Notes: a model not told the origin generated them from the sequence alone. A DNA stretch of 64,000 bases from Acestrorhynchus altus (GCA_034509495.1 CM067518.1:8641642-8705641), one strand, 5' to 3'; positions 1-12,089 are shown, counted from the stretch's first letter. Translations and numbers: made by a program.

Positions 1-164
1 CCCCCTACAGTTTGAAAGTGTAAAGTGTTGAAAGTTGTGCTTGAGCGGTCACTGAAGCTCACTCGAGGACATGTATTTCTGGATAATCTGAGAGATATAG
101 AACATGAGAGAGATAAAAAGTGAAAGATACATGTAGACTAATGCAGGAGAGTAATATTACATAA

Positions 165-497
165 CTAGTCACTCACCACACTCTCTTTTTAAATTTCAAA
201 CTAATTCATCTCTGTATCTTTTCCGATTTAACGATGACCCACTGGCCTGAACTGATTAGGTCCTAACCTCAAGCTCTTCTGCCCCATCTGAGAAGAACCC
301 CAAGCTCCCCGGAAACATCTTTATACTGGCTTTCCATCTTCCGGCTACTGGACCTGGACTAGCTTCCCACCCTGCCATGGACTAGCTGCTCACCCACCAT
401 CACCAACTTTGTAGAAATTTACTGTTCCTATTATGTCCACCAGAGAACTAACATTACTTCAGTATACCCGAGTAATAGAGGTGTAGGGGTCCAGTGT
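165..497 (+). mobile_element. L2/Maui-type LINE, 3' UTR fragment
   Basis: This stretch matches, almost base for base, the 3' untranslated region of the L2 copy at 23756-24120. Shared landmarks include CACTCACCACACTCT, TGAACTGATTAGGTC, CCTCAAGCTCTTCTG, CTTCCGGCTACTGGAC and TATTATGTCCACCAG. No coding part and no GATTT tail follow: similarity ends at GGGGTCCAGTGT, and unrelated sequence begins. It is a short remnant truncated at both ends. The family assignment rests on the linked reverse-transcriptase fragments and GATTT tail of the other two sense copies in the window. Confidence 0.75.
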
Positions 498-952
498 GCA
501 GAGGCAGTCGTATGACCTATTAAACAAAACAAAAAATAAATACTTGCTGTTGTTCTTCTGATCTTTTTTGTAGGCTGCAGCTCAGATGTTTTTTGCCATT
601 TACACTGCCATGCAACTGACACATCTCTGTGGGTCACTTTTACTTGCTTTGCGGTCTGACATATCCCCAAATATTACTGTTTTTATTTTATTGCTGTTTT
701 AGCCTGCTTACATATTGCCACTGTTTTATTGTACTTCCTTCATAGGTTTCTGAATATTATTGTTGTAGTATGCTATTATCATTGTTTAACTACTTCTATT
801 ATAGACCCTCCATCAGACTATATGTATTATCAAACACCTGAGTTTTAGAGGTTTCTTAGGATGTCCTACAATAATCCATCCCATGTCGCTTGAACATTCT
901 CACACAGTTTCTGCATATTTTGTCGATAGTGCATTCCAATAGCATCCCACAC

Positions 953-953
<1 letters not shown>
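498..953. other. Unassigned AT-rich sequence
   Basis: No coding signal or recognisable repeat. A 79-codon minus-strand frame at 431-670 has no domain and starts inside the L2 remnant. Confidence 0.5.

Positions 954-1021
<68 letters not shown>
954..1021. repeat. (TA)n microsatellite, left flank of the Tc1 element
   Basis: Uninterrupted TA dinucleotides of about 34 units end directly at the CACAGTGGG terminus of the Tc1-like transposon. Confidence 0.97.
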
Positions 1022-1027
<6 letters not shown>

Positions 1028-2611
1028 TGGGAAAATAAGTATTTGATCCAGTCACCAGTGTGCAAGTTCCTCACTTAAAAAGATGAGAGAGGCGTTAATT
1101 GACATCATAGAGTAGGCCTCAACTATGAAAACCAAGGTCTGCTGAAAAGAAAAAATTGAGAAAATGTTTTGTCTGACTTTTAAAGGAATTTGTTGCAAAT
1201 AATGAGTGGAAAGAAATAAGTATTTGGTCAATAACAAAGTTCTAATAATGCTGTTGTGCCTCCTCTGTGCTGTGAAAAAGCAGAGGTCAAGCGTTTTCTG
1301 TAAGTCTTCACAGGTTGGCACACACTGTTGCTGGTATGTTGGCCCATTCCTCCATAGATCCTCTAGAGCAGTGATGTTTTGGGGCTGTCGGCGGGCAACA
1401 CGGACTTTTAACTCCCTCCAAAGGTTTTCGTTGGGGTTGAGATCGGGAGACTGGCTAGGCCACTCCAGGACTTTGAAATGTTTTCTTCTGAGAAGCCCAT
1501 CCTTTATTTGTTGCCTGGCAGTGTGCCCAGGATCAGTGTCTGTGCCTGAAAGACCCAGCCACGTTTCATCTTCATTGCCCTTGCACTGATGGAAGGAGGT
1601 TTGCACCCAAATCTCACAATGGCCCATTCATTCTTTCATGTACCGCGGACCAGTCGTCCTGGTCCCTTTGCAGAGAAACAGCCCCAAAGCATGATGTTGC
1701 CACCCCCATGCTTCACAGTTGGTATGGTGTTCTTTGGATGCCACTCCGCATTCACTGTCCTCCAAACACGACGAGTTGTGTTTTTACCAAATAGTTCTAC
1801 TTTGGTTTCATCTGACCATATGACATTCTCCCGATACTCTTCTGGAACATCCAAATGCTCTCTAGCAAACTTCAGACGTGCCTGATATGGACTGGCTTAA
1901 GCAGGGGGACACGTCTGTGGCACTGCAGATCTGAGTCCCTGAAGTGTGAGGTGTGTTGCCTGATGGTAGCCTTTGTGACGTTAGTCCCAGCTTTCTGCAG
2001 GTCATTCACTAGATCCCCCTTGTGGTTCTGGGATTTTCCTCACCGATTCTTGCCGATCATTTGACCCCACAGGCTGAGATCTTGCGTGGGCCCCAGATCG
2101 AGGAATTAGTAGTGGTCTTGCCAGGTCTTCCATTTTCTATTATTGCTCCCACAGTAGATTTCTTCACACCAAGCTGCTTGCTATTGCAGATTCAGTCTTC
2201 CCAGCCTGGTGCAGGTCTACAATTCGGTTTCTGGTGTCCTCGACCAGCTCTTTCGTCTTCTACACCAAAGTGGAGTTTGGAGTGTGACTGTTTGAGGTTG
2301 TGGGCAGGTGTCTTTTATACTGTTAACGACTTCAAAAAGTTGCCATTAATACAGGTAATGAGTGGGGGAAAGAGGAGCCTCTTAAAAAAGAAATTACAGG
2401 TCTGTGACTGCCAGAATGCTGCTTGTTGTGGTGACCAAATACTTATTTCCCACCATTATTGCCAAATAAATTCTTTAAGTCAGACAAATGATTTTCTCAA
2501 TTTTTTTCTGTTTTGTCTCTCATAGTTTAGTCTACCTATGATGTCAATTACAGGCCTCATCTTTTAAATTTGGAGAACTTGCACAATTGATGACTGACTA
2601 AATGCTATACT

Positions 2612-2617
<6 letters not shown>
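1022..2617 (-). mobile_element. Tc1-like DNA transposon, IR/DR type
   Basis: The left end reads CACAGTGGGAAAATAAGTA. An inner direct repeat, ATAAGTATTTGGTCA, lies near 1218. Inverted counterparts on the right are ACCAAATACTTATTTCCCAC near 2436-2455 and TGATGTCAATTACAGGC near 2538, facing TTGACATCATAG on the left. The terminal inverted repeats are therefore about 200 bp with internal repeats, as in Tc1 elements of the IR/DR group. The outermost right repeat is degraded and runs into (TA)n. The element encodes one transposase on the minus strand, which is interrupted, so the copy cannot make transposase. Both flanks are TA microsatellite, consistent with insertion at TA. Confidence 0.9.
1064..2300 (-). 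pseudogene. Tc1 transposase, broken
   Basis: This would be the DDE transposase that excises and reinserts the element in the nucleus. Reading the minus strand, a degraded N-terminal helix-turn-helix part (near 2130-2260) retains LGVKKSTVGAI. The catalytic part carries VIWSDETKVELFG (first Asp), KHGGGNIMLWGCFSA, DTDPGHTARQQ (second Asp) and SPDLNPNENLW (Glu). Counting residues between the second Asp and the Glu gives 34, the D34E spacing typical of Tc1. The catalytic half is in two frames (1636-1854 and 1052-1627), and the N-terminal half contains stops and shifts. The last 60 or so residues of the lower frame read into the inverted repeat and are not transposase. All three acidic residues survive, but the reading frame does not. 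Confidence 0.88.

Positions 2618-2681
<64 letters not shown>
2618..2681. repeat. (TA)n microsatellite, right flank of the Tc1 element
   Basis: About 32 TA units follow the decayed right end of the transposon and mirror the tract on the left. Confidence 0.97.
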
Positions 2682-2683
<2 letters not shown>

Positions 2684-2689
2684 TATATA

Positions 2690-4340
2690 CTGCTACTGCT
2701 ACTATAATATAATGTGTGTGTGTGGCTGTTTTCATTTATCACTGATTTTATTTACATTAAATCCCACAAATACAATGTGAATGGAATGGTACATATGTAA
2801 ATATGTGCACTGACATGTTTATATCTGTGTGAATTATTGTGAAAATGACCTATAACAGTTAACACACCAGTCAGAATACATAGGACAAATATATATTGGT
2901 TTTGAAACATTTCTGTTCTCCACAGTGTATGGTTGCTGTTTTCAAATATCTGTAATTTTCACTTTAAACCCTGACCAGGAGTTTTCTTACTGAGGCAATT
3001 TACTAACTATAAAATGATGACATCTGGGACCTGAAATTAAATCATACTCAAAAATCTATGACTATTTGAACAAATTGTGTTCAAGATACTTATTATAATA
3101 AAGTAGTCTCATCACTCTAGTCTGAATTGCTAACTTAATACTTTGTAACAATATGTTTCTATATTTCTTATTTTTACAATCAAACTTAGAGTGGAACTAT
3201 CTTGAGCTATTTTCCTTGACTTTGTTGCCCTGTAAAACTAATACCTATAATCAATCACAACTCCTGTGACAGACAACGTACTGCTGCTTCAAACATCCAC
3301 ATTCTTTCATCACCAATAGGATCTTCACCTAAGTTATTTGTGTTTAACCCCTGCAGATTTCCATTCAGGATATTTTATTTTATTTCAGGTCCATAAATGT
3401 TCTTTAATATCCAGGTGAAAATATCTGAAATTCCCCTTTGACTTCAAGCCAGATATATATCACTGTAAGTAAGAAAAAACAAAAATGATTCATTACTTTT
3501 GCTGTTTAAAGGCCAAGCTACCAGCGATAGTGTCTATCTGACAGTATCAGGAAAAATTGCATTCTCACCTGGCTCAAGAGGCTTTACCTTGTTCAACTTG
3601 TTTTAACTTAAGCAAAGACAATGCCTGCGACTGTAAGATATTTTCTCATAAATTTTACATTATACTCAGCTGGTTGTTGAGTCTACCTGATTACTAACTG
3701 AAATATGTTTAAATATTAGAGTTTCATGATGAATGGATCAATAGAAATGTTCCAAAATGATTTGGAATTAAGTCTTAACATTTTTCATAAAGTCATTCAT
3801 TTTTCTTTATCATATACTCTAAAATACTGTGTATTTTGGATACACAAAGGTTTAGTGTGACAGTGATGATATGATAATTATTCATCACTAATGCTTTCAA
3901 AATTCCATTGCATTTTGAACATTCAGTAACTAATACATATCACTCACTGGATCGTTTGAGATAAGAATATTAACCACAAATGTGATCACAATTTACAAAG
4001 GTGAAAACAAAGGCAATGTAGAGGAACTGAAGAGCTGGCCTCTTGTCGCCCATGGCAACACAACTGCTTCTAACATAGACATGACACTAAACAAATTTGA
4101 TGGTGCTGACAAGCAGGAGACTTCTCTGCTCCCCTAAACCACTAGGGTTCTGGTTTGAGGTTCAGGACAACTTAACTCAACACTGCATGTGCATTTCAAG
4201 CTTTTGGGTGTTTTTAGGATCCAAGAACATACAGAGATCAAGGCTGCATTTTATTTATTTCTATAAGACATTCTTTGTATAAAGAATGTGTAAAAGAACA
4301 ATACACTAGCAGTTATTTTTATTATTGTTCTATTGTTAAT
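2690..4340. other. Unassigned AT-rich sequence with one shared repeat fragment
   Basis: No gene is visible. At about 3715-3765 the minus strand reads TTTTGGAACATTTCTATTGA followed by TCCATTCATCATG. This is shared with the MITE-like unit at 54591-54771, so part of this stretch is an old copy of the same repeat. The rest shows no domain, long frame or tandem structure. Confidence 0.5.
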
Positions 4341-4344
4341 GTTA

Positions 4345-4345
<1 letters not shown>

Positions 4346-4391
<46 letters not shown>

Positions 4392-4397
4392 ACAATG

Positions 4398-4453
<56 letters not shown>
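4346..4453. repeat. (TTA)n followed by (TAA)n, inverted trinucleotide tracts
   Basis: About 15 TTA units (4346-4390) are followed after a short spacer (AACAATG) by about 19 TAA units (4397-4453). The two tracts are complementary, so the region is a near-palindrome able to form a long hairpin or cruciform. Confidence 0.97.
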
Positions 4454-4454
<1 letters not shown>

Positions 4455-4459
4455 TCAAT

Positions 4460-5412
4460 AAATGTTGCTTAAATGGCACTTGATTGCATCAAACTCAGAT
4501 CTCAGTACATTAATTGAATCATTTCAAACCCTTCTTGCAGCAGCAGCACAGTACAGCTAATCAGTGCTTCATTTAATTCAATTAGGTTTGCTGGTTCATA
4601 TAAACAAATTTATGTAATCGCTAGGAACACCAGCAAAACTCTAACAAGCTTAAATAATATATTTTTTTTTGTTGAAAGAAAATGCTTATTCTGTGGACAA
4701 AATGGATTTACGTTTAGCCTATTCTCCAACTCCTTGGAAGGTCTAAGGTTTTCAGCATAGTTTGGTAATATGGTCCATGTAGAACTGCTTTATCTCACTG
4801 ACATATGCAGTCCATAAATTTTATTAGTGTTAAGGTAGGGACTTTAACCATTGTGATATATATTTGTTTATACTTATCCCAATTAATACATTACCTTAAC
4901 TAAGGCAAGAAATATCTGCAATTCTGTATATGTTGTTATTGGGCTCTTTTTCACTTCTTCGATCTTCAACTCATGGCTAGTGTTTCAAACTTTCTCTATC
5001 TCAACAATATGCATCTGATTATAGTTCTATGCCCTGGCACAGAGTTTTAAAAAACAGACTCTTCTTTGCAACATAGTGTGTCTGCCAAGTCCACTCTGAT
5101 TTAAAGACCCAAAGTTAGAATTATACTGGACAAGAGTGGTCAAATCAGAGACTGGTTGTTAACTGAATAACATGGATTACTAATCTGCAATTCTAAATTA
5201 GCTCTGAATCTGACTGTACGTTCTAAATCTAATACTACAAATCACAAAAATCCTACTAAATTTGAAAAACTGAAAAAAAAGGAACAGTACATCTGTGTAA
5301 CTATTTTTCAATTCAAGCAAATTGAACTTTATTCTCAACACACAAAAACTGTTTAAAGTTTCACTATATGCTGAGTAAATGATATATAAGATACACTATA
5401 TGTTTAATACAG

Positions 5413-5415
<3 letters not shown>
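4460..5415. other. Unassigned AT-rich sequence
   Basis: No coding frame, RNA gene or repeat I recognise. Confidence 0.5.

Positions 5416-5473
<58 letters not shown>
5416..5473. repeat. (AT)n microsatellite
   Basis: About 29 uninterrupted AT units. Confidence 0.97.
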
Positions 5474-5474
<1 letters not shown>

Positions 5475-5479
5475 TCTAA

Positions 5480-6335
5480 ATAAAATGGTAATTGAATGGA
5501 AATGTTTACATCAAACAACATGTCAAAATAAGAATGACTCGACATTTCCTCACGTGACATCAGCTCCAGTGTTATATAGATGTTGAACTCTAGTTGGATA
5601 TAAAAATGGAAATGACGTCAAATCCTGACATTTCCTTGACATCAAGCTCCAACCATAGATAGTCAGTGAATTTAGGATGATGCAAATCAAAGTCAGATAT
5701 TTATCAAAAAACAATGCCAGGTTTTCATCGAGATCCAGTGTTAGACAGATGTTGAATAATGGTTGTAAATGACAATTGGAAATCTATCAAAAGTTTAATT
5801 TCTACTATAATAAGTCCAACATATTAAGCACATTTGAATGCTGGACTGTCAATGTCTTATTTAGACCCAAGTTATTAGTTTTAAGCAAAGAACAGTTTTC
5901 TAATGTGTGTATTAAATGCAAAATGACAAGATATCAAATCCTTTTAAGTCTTCTGCGACCAAAATTCATGTAGCACCATTATTCAAAATAACTATTCAGA
6001 AATCTACTGCACCACTATTGAACTCCATTACTCTAAGATGAGTATTTCAAAGTCTATTTCCTTATTAATTTAAGTAGATTTTCCCTTACTTACCTCAACA
6101 ATTGGCAAAGTCAAAACAGTCCAGATTTAAAACCAGCAGTAACAAACAGTAACGAAACTAATAAACAAAAAAACAGGTTGAAGTCCAAAACCAAAAATTA
6201 AAAATTCCAGAAAGTAAACAAAAAGGGCTAAGAGATTAAAGTTGGACAAACAGAAAGCAGGTATAAACAAGAAGAAACAACAATGGAACAGAGTGGTACA
6301 TTCCATAGTGCTAAAGTCAAAACTTGGCAATGAGG
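5480..6335. other. Unassigned sequence, weak internal repetition
   Basis: From 5530 to 5790, phrases such as GACATTTCCT, AGATGTTGAA and AAATGACGTCAAATCC recur with variation (GATGTTGAACTC near 5580, GATGTTGAATAATGG near 5750). This suggests an old degenerate repeat. No coding evidence. Confidence 0.35.
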
Positions 6336-6339
6336 TAGA

Positions 6340-6790
6340 CACAGAGAAGACTGTATATATACATACACAGGAAGGACAATATATACACACACACAGAAAC
6401 ACATAGCAGAGGACTGTATATAAACACAGAGAGGATTGTATACACACACAAAGGATTGCATATACACAAACACAGAGGATTGTATATACACACAAAAGGA
6501 CTGTATATACACACAAATCATACAGAAGGACTATACTTTTAAAGCTTAAGAGAGGAATGTATATACACAGAAACAAAGGAATGTACATACAGAAGACTGT
6601 ATACACACAGAAACACAGAATGGACTGTATACACACACACGGATGAATGTATACACACATAAACAGAAACACAGAACGAACTGTATACACACACGGATGA
6701 ATGTATACACACATAAACAGAAACAAAGAACGAACTGTATACACACGTAGAGGAATGTATACAAACACACACAGAAACACAGAAAAGACT
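6340..6790. repeat. Minisatellite, about 54-bp unit at its right end
   Basis: A 54-bp unit beginning GGATGAATGTATACACACAT recurs at 6641 and 6695, with a diverged third copy near 6749. It contains AAACAGAAACA and GAACGAACTGTATACACA. To the left, shorter and more variable units built on GGACTGTATATACACACA extend to about 6340. The repeat lacks stops on the minus strand, which creates long Cys/Val/Tyr/His-rich open frames (up to 225 codons at 6127-6804) that are by-products of the repeat. Confidence 0.85.
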
Positions 6791-7199
6791 ATTATACACC
6801 ACACAGAGAAGCACAGGTAAGGCAGATCCAGTATTCCAAGAGTATTCCAGAATCCTTGATGTCTCAGGGATGGAACAGAGGAGCATGAAAATGGAGTCCG
6901 GAGGAATGGAGGGAGATGTGACAGTAATAAATTATGTTACCTAGTCATTACCTAGTCCAACATTCAAATGTTTAACTGCATATTTATGTCCAAGTGGGGT
7001 CATAGGCAGATTATAGTCCAGAGTTGGTCTTGGGCTGACAGACATAAGACATAAACTGCACCATAAGATGGCCTAGTGGCCGTTTGCAATAGCACCTGCT
7101 CATGTTTTTTCAAACGTTTACCCTCTTTATCTTTTAATTAAGTTTACTTTTTGTTAGTGAAGTATTTATTATCATTTTATACACAATAGACACCATATA

Positions 7200-8520
7200 T
7201 GAGTGTTTGTGCTGGATTTTGCACTACTTTTCTCTTTGTTTACAACCATGTCTGAAGATCATGTGCGGAGCCACACTACTGTTGTTGACTTCAGCTGTGA
7301 TTCGTTTACTGTGCTGCAATGCATGAGGAGGAGATGCTGCAAGCCCATAATTACCTCAGTCATTATGGGAAAATTGAGATTGCTTGATGGATGGGAAGAA
7401 TACCAGTAGTATAGCATCATACTGTTTACAGAGTGATGGCTAACTTTGCTAACTCAAATGAGCAAGTCTCATTTCTATGGATAGCTTTCACCTCATTCAG
7501 GAAGGAGAGCAGAGAGTGGTTACAGAAATGATAGAGGACTGGCAGTATTTGGTGTAATTCTGGACACATCACTGACAAACAAATCTGCTGTAAGAACATT
7601 ACTGAACTGTGCCATTAGCATGAGACCACACTACCACCCAAGGGAAATATCGCATGTTATTGCCATAGCTTCATATATTCCCCCCTCTGCTTGTGACATC
7701 ATATACTCAGCTGTGTGCAAACTGCAAACACAGCACCCACAAGCCCTTCTTTCTTTTCTCTGGAGACTTTAATCATGCTTCTCCATCTCCACTTCTGACC
7801 ATCTTCACCAATTATGTACCCTGCCACACCAGAGACAATAAAATACTGAACCTGTTTTATGCCAACATAAAGGCGGCATATAACCCTCATCGCACCCTCT
7901 ACTTGGAAGATGTGGCATAATGTGTCTTATGTACCAACATATAAACCCACTTTTGCAGATGACTTACTGCATGGCAAGAAATGAGTGTCAAATTTGAAGA
8001 AATCTTTAGAGTTCTGTTTGAAACCACAGTGTGGGGGAATCTTAGACATTGTTCAGTTTGCCTACCAGCCTGGCATCAGTGTGATTGATGCTGTCATCTA
8101 TCTTCTACACAGAGCTTTTTCTCACTTGGAGAAGCCTGGGAACCACTGGAATCACCTTCCTTGACTTATCCAGTGCCTTTAAAACCATATAGCCTGGGCT
8201 GCTGAAGAACAAGCTGGAAAATGATGGTGTGGACAATTACCTGTCTAGCAGGATACTGGAATATTTCACCAACCACAGTATGTGAGGTCATGGGACTCTC
8301 TTTCAGACAAGGTGGTCAGTAGCACAATGGCACCTCCTCTGAATCTATGATGGTTGGCCTCATAACCACTGAGGAGAACAACAAGTATAGAAGACTGATT
8401 CAGGTCTTTGTGGACTGAATCAGATAAACATGAGAAAGACCAAAGAACTGGTAGTGGATTTCCACAGGTGTAGACACATCCCTCCTGCAGGGAACATCCA
8501 GGGAATGGGCATTCAGAGAT
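7200..8520 (+). mobile_element. Rex1/CR1-type LINE, endonuclease and RT start, broken
   Basis: Pieces of a single non-LTR retrotransposon ORF occur in the expected order but in several frames. Near 7325 is an N-terminal piece reading MRRRCCKPIITSVIMGKLR. At 7515-7690 part of the APE-type endonuclease reads RGLAVF, ISMRPHYHPREISHVIAIAS and YIPPSA. At 7750-7870 is the endonuclease core FSGDFNHASPSPLL with ILNLFYANIKAAY, where Asp and Asn of GDFNH are the usual catalytic residues. At 8040-8290 the start of the reverse transcriptase reads IVQFAYQPGI-like, IYLLHRA and ITFLDLSSAF-like stretches with frameshifts. Near 8430-8470 an RT-proximal piece reads KTKELVVDFHR. The YADD/FADD region is missing. 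The copy is dead. I assign it to the Rex1/Babar-like group by resemblance, without an alignment. Confidence 0.8.
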
Positions 8521-8529
8521 TCTTATTTA

Positions 8530-10290
8530 ATAAACCATAACAATGTGCAATATTTCTTCTGTCTCCCCATGTACAATAACCTGTGAGTAATCTGTAACAT
8601 TTATTAAACTTATATTATATATTGTATAAACTGCACTGCATATTTCTATTTGTTTTCTTTTACTGAAAGCCTTACTATCCCTTGCTATACATTTGTTACT
8701 ATAATATTAACTAATTAAGGATATGAACTAATAAATATGAACTAATAAAGGATTATCTTATCTGATTTTTCATCAATTTGATGTAAGGATGTGATGTGTA
8801 GGTGATGTTGGATTTTGATCATTAATATAACCCAAAACAACAAAATATCAATGTCTAATGACTCTGGGTTTGGTTTAAATTAACATCAGGATGCGGCATT
8901 GAATATTTGGATTTTGGTTAGATAACATAACAAAACCAGCAATATATTTGTTGCTGTTCTATGTCAAATTAGCGTTAGTATTAGGCGTTAATACTGAAAT
9001 AACATTTTTGACACACATTCAATGAAAATTTAATATCTATTGATGTCCTCGTTTGTTGAGTAGAACTATGATTGCCTTTTTTTATCATAGTATTGAAGCA
9101 GGAGATATCCAGCATAATATTCCTTCAGTAATATTATTCCAATTTAAATCATAGTGCATCATAGTGCTTTTTAAACAAAACCTAATAATATTTAGCTTTG
9201 GTAAACACAGAGCATTGGTACTGTGTGTGATACTAAAATATATATGTAAGCCATGCTAATTCAATGCAAGGCTATAGCAATTTGGGAAAATTATCCAGAA
9301 TATTTATCTTGTAGGAGTTAGTTACATAAATCCATTACAAATGTCATTACAGAACCCCAATAGTGCGCCAAACCAACTACAGGTAAGTCAGTGGTGAGTC
9401 CCTGATGGACTGATTGACTATGGAGTATCTCCAGGGCAAAGGGCAGAGGAGAAGTCCTTCTTCTACCAAATATCAATGCAAGAAAACTTTGAGTGTACAT
9501 TGAAACACTAAATTAGTGTGCTGTGAAGTCCATAAATCTATACAAAAGGGCAGGGAGACCTTTTGTATGGATTTCATTAATCATAGAGAGGGATACAGAG
9601 ACAGCAGCAACAAAGAAATTGGACCCCACCTCCCTACTCCTTTACATTCTCTGACAAAAAGCATTTTTTCGGTACCAAAATTACATCTATCCACAGTGTT
9701 GGTTTTTATGAACACAATGTAATGTCATGATTAGTAGAGAGAGCTGAGAATATAAATAATTTATAAATGAGATACATAGTAATGTCAAGCAAAACAATAT
9801 GCCTTTGTATTCAGCCTTTTTATTAATTTATTGAAATGACCTTAAATCTTTTGCACACACTCTTCTGTCTTCATCTGGAGAAACTTTATAAGTATAACTT
9901 TATAAGCTGGGCAGTAATTTGATTGATGATATTCGATTTTGTTATGCCCACAGTTCAAAAACAGTCTACACTTTTAATTGGCAGATCTAACATCCCATCT
10001 AAGCAGCGGCTGGTTGTCTTTTTACTAATGATAAATAATAACAGTATAGTAACAGTTAACTTCATATATGAATAAAACATAATAAAACACACCATATACA
10101 TCTCACATAAAGCCCTCTCTATGATAGAATGCATGTATCCTTACTTAGATTTAGCATTAGCAGTAATGATGTGGCCCCTTTAGCAATGTACAAGGGCAGC
10201 TGTAGCCTAAAGGTTAGAATAAGTTTGGACAGATGGTTTCATTTTGCTCCATTGGAATGGCAGAAAGTAGAGACAGGATGAGTGTAGGAC
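8530..10290. other. Unassigned sequence
   Basis: No gene. From 8770 to 9050, phrases such as GATGTTGGATTTTG and ATTTGGATTTTGGTTAG recur, suggesting an old degenerate repeat like that at 5530-5790. The remainder is plain AT-rich sequence. Confidence 0.4.
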
Positions 10291-10293
10291 AAC

Positions 10294-10305
10294 TGTGTGT
10301 TTGTG

Positions 10306-10379
<74 letters not shown>
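10294..10379. repeat. (TG)n microsatellite
   Basis: About 40 TG units with a TTG and a GCG interruption at the left. It lies just before the Tc1 remnant that starts near 10420. Confidence 0.96.
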
Positions 10380-10380
<1 letters not shown>

Positions 10381-10419
10381 ACTGTTGAATTCGGCTGTTC
10401 AATTGCTATAAAGTGTGTA

Positions 10420-11303
10420 TTACAGACTCAAATTCTTCAGTATGAAACATCTGTTTTTGGGATGTTTCTCCCATTCTTTTTTGCAGAACCTCTCAAACTC
10501 CACCAGATTGCATGGGGAGTGTGCACAGCTATTTTGGGATATCTCAGAGATGTTCAATCGGAGTTTCAAGTCTGGCTGGAGCCATAAGGACATTGACTCA
10601 GGGGTTATCCTGAGGTCTCAGTCCTTTGTTATTTGCTTCTTCATGTAGAGGGTCATTATCCTGTTGGAAGATAAACCTTCATCCCACTGTCATCAAAGGT
10701 GTCTCATCTTTCCCTCAAACCTGATTAATCTTCTGCTGCAGAAAAAAACATCCCCACAGCATGATGCTGCCATCACCATGCTTCACCGTAGCAATTATAT
10801 TGGGTAGGGGATGAGCAGTGGTTTCCTCCAGAAATGACACTTGGCATTCTATCCAAAAACATATTTTCATTTTTCATGGTCTGAGATTCCTATAGGTACC
10901 TTTTCTAGATCCATTTACAGATTGTGGGAGGCCACTGTATCATTGGGACTTTAAATGCAGCAGAAACTCTACCCTTCCCCAGATCTGTGTCTCACTACAA
11001 TTCTGCCTTGAGAACTACAGACAATTCCTTTGACTTTATTGATGTGTTTGTGCTCTCACATACACTGTCTACTATGGGACCTTATATAAACACAGGTGCC
11101 TTTCCAAATATTTTTAAAAAATTTGCAAAACATTCCAGCAAACCTTTCTCATGCGATTGTTGTTTGTTGCCCCTGACTAATTTTTAACATTGGGTTTGAG
11201 TGTAGAATTTTGATGGAAAAAATAACTTAATCCATTTTGGAATAAGGCTTCATGACTCAGATTGTGCAAAAGTAAGAACGCACTAGATATTTCCCGGATG
11301 CAT
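10420..11303 (-). mobile_element. Tc1-like transposon, DTSsa/salmon-type, decayed
   Basis: On the plus strand the sequence carries the antisense of a familiar fish Tc1 transposase: CAGAACCTCTCAAACTCCAC, GAGATGTTCAATCGG, CATCCCCACAGCATGATG, CCATGCTTCACCGTAG and GTTTCCTCCAGAAATGACAC. The right end reads CCATTTTGGAATAAGGC and then CCCGGATGCA, the usual terminus of this family. The left terminal repeat is absent, and the coding region is shortened and frame-broken. The same family recurs at 29988, 35735, 38200, 39730 and 60130. Confidence 0.85.
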
Positions 11304-11399
11304 ATATGTTTTCCCTGACATTTGGAGTTACAATTTTCCAGAATGTTTTGTTAAGCCTTAGATTTATTTTTTATAAAAAATAAAATAAAAAAAAACATA

Positions 11400-11815
11400 C
11401 AATGCCTTATGGAAAAAGCACCAGGGATGAAGAAGAGTGTTTGTTCACTGGCATCTGGGGAGTTCCCAGCAAAGCCATGTTGTTCACATTAATCTAACTC
11501 GGCACAGATTTTATTGGAAATGATTCTGAAAGCTGTTCAAACAGACAGCTAAAACCAATCCTTCGCCTGGATCCTCTGAAAAGCCAGTGAAGAGCTCACA
11601 CTATGCATTTAAAAGAGGAAGAGGCAGCTTATCAGCAGACTGCTTTGCTTTTCTCCTTCACACAGACTCCATACACAGCTGTCTGTCTAGCCTGTGCTTC
11701 GATTTGCTCTTAAAGAGGTGTAAACCAAGCCAATTTCAGGCAGTCCATGTCTGTGAACGTGTGCACACTGGCAAGAAGGATGTGAGTACAGAGTGAGATC
11801 TGAGGGCAACCCTTT
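11400..11815. other. Complex repeat-free block, possible regulatory DNA
   Basis: This stretch has no tandem or TE resemblance and is less AT-rich than its surroundings. It includes GGAAAAAGCACCAGGGATGA, CACATTAATCTAACTCGGCA and ACCAAGCCAATTTCAGGCAG. No open frame looks coding. Calling it regulatory is inference from texture only. Confidence 0.25.
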
Positions 11816-11819
11816 TTGT

Positions 11820-12088
11820 TTTGTGGGAGATGTGAAAATGTGGCACTATAGGGACTAGTGGGATAAAGCTCTGCCTAAAAACACAAATAATTTGACAAGA
11901 CACACAACATGAAAGAAAAAGTGATGACGTAGTACATCAAAGTGCAACCACAGTGCTGCTGGCAATGCATAAAAAAAGTACCTGCCCTGGCTGCTGATCT
12001 GCTAGCTGTTTATAAGAGCAAAAGTCTCCTGAGTACATTATACTCTTGTTTGAATTCAGTTCAGTCTTTGAAGACTGTATGTTAATGC
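11820..12088. other. Unassigned sequence
   Basis: Nothing recognised. Confidence 0.4.
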
Positions 12089-12089
12089 G

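Noticed and set aside
856..1078. Frames with long Tyr-Ile runs
   Set aside because: Pure (TA)n microsatellite translation; the same applies to frames at 16169-16420 and 18088-18342.
1206..1885. Plus-strand frames of 127 and 98 codons
   Set aside because: Antisense shadows of the Tc1 transposase on the minus strand.
6127..6804. 225-codon minus-strand frame with repeated hydrophobic segments
   Set aside because: It is the translation of a tandem minisatellite; several shifted frames over the same bases give similar repeated peptides.
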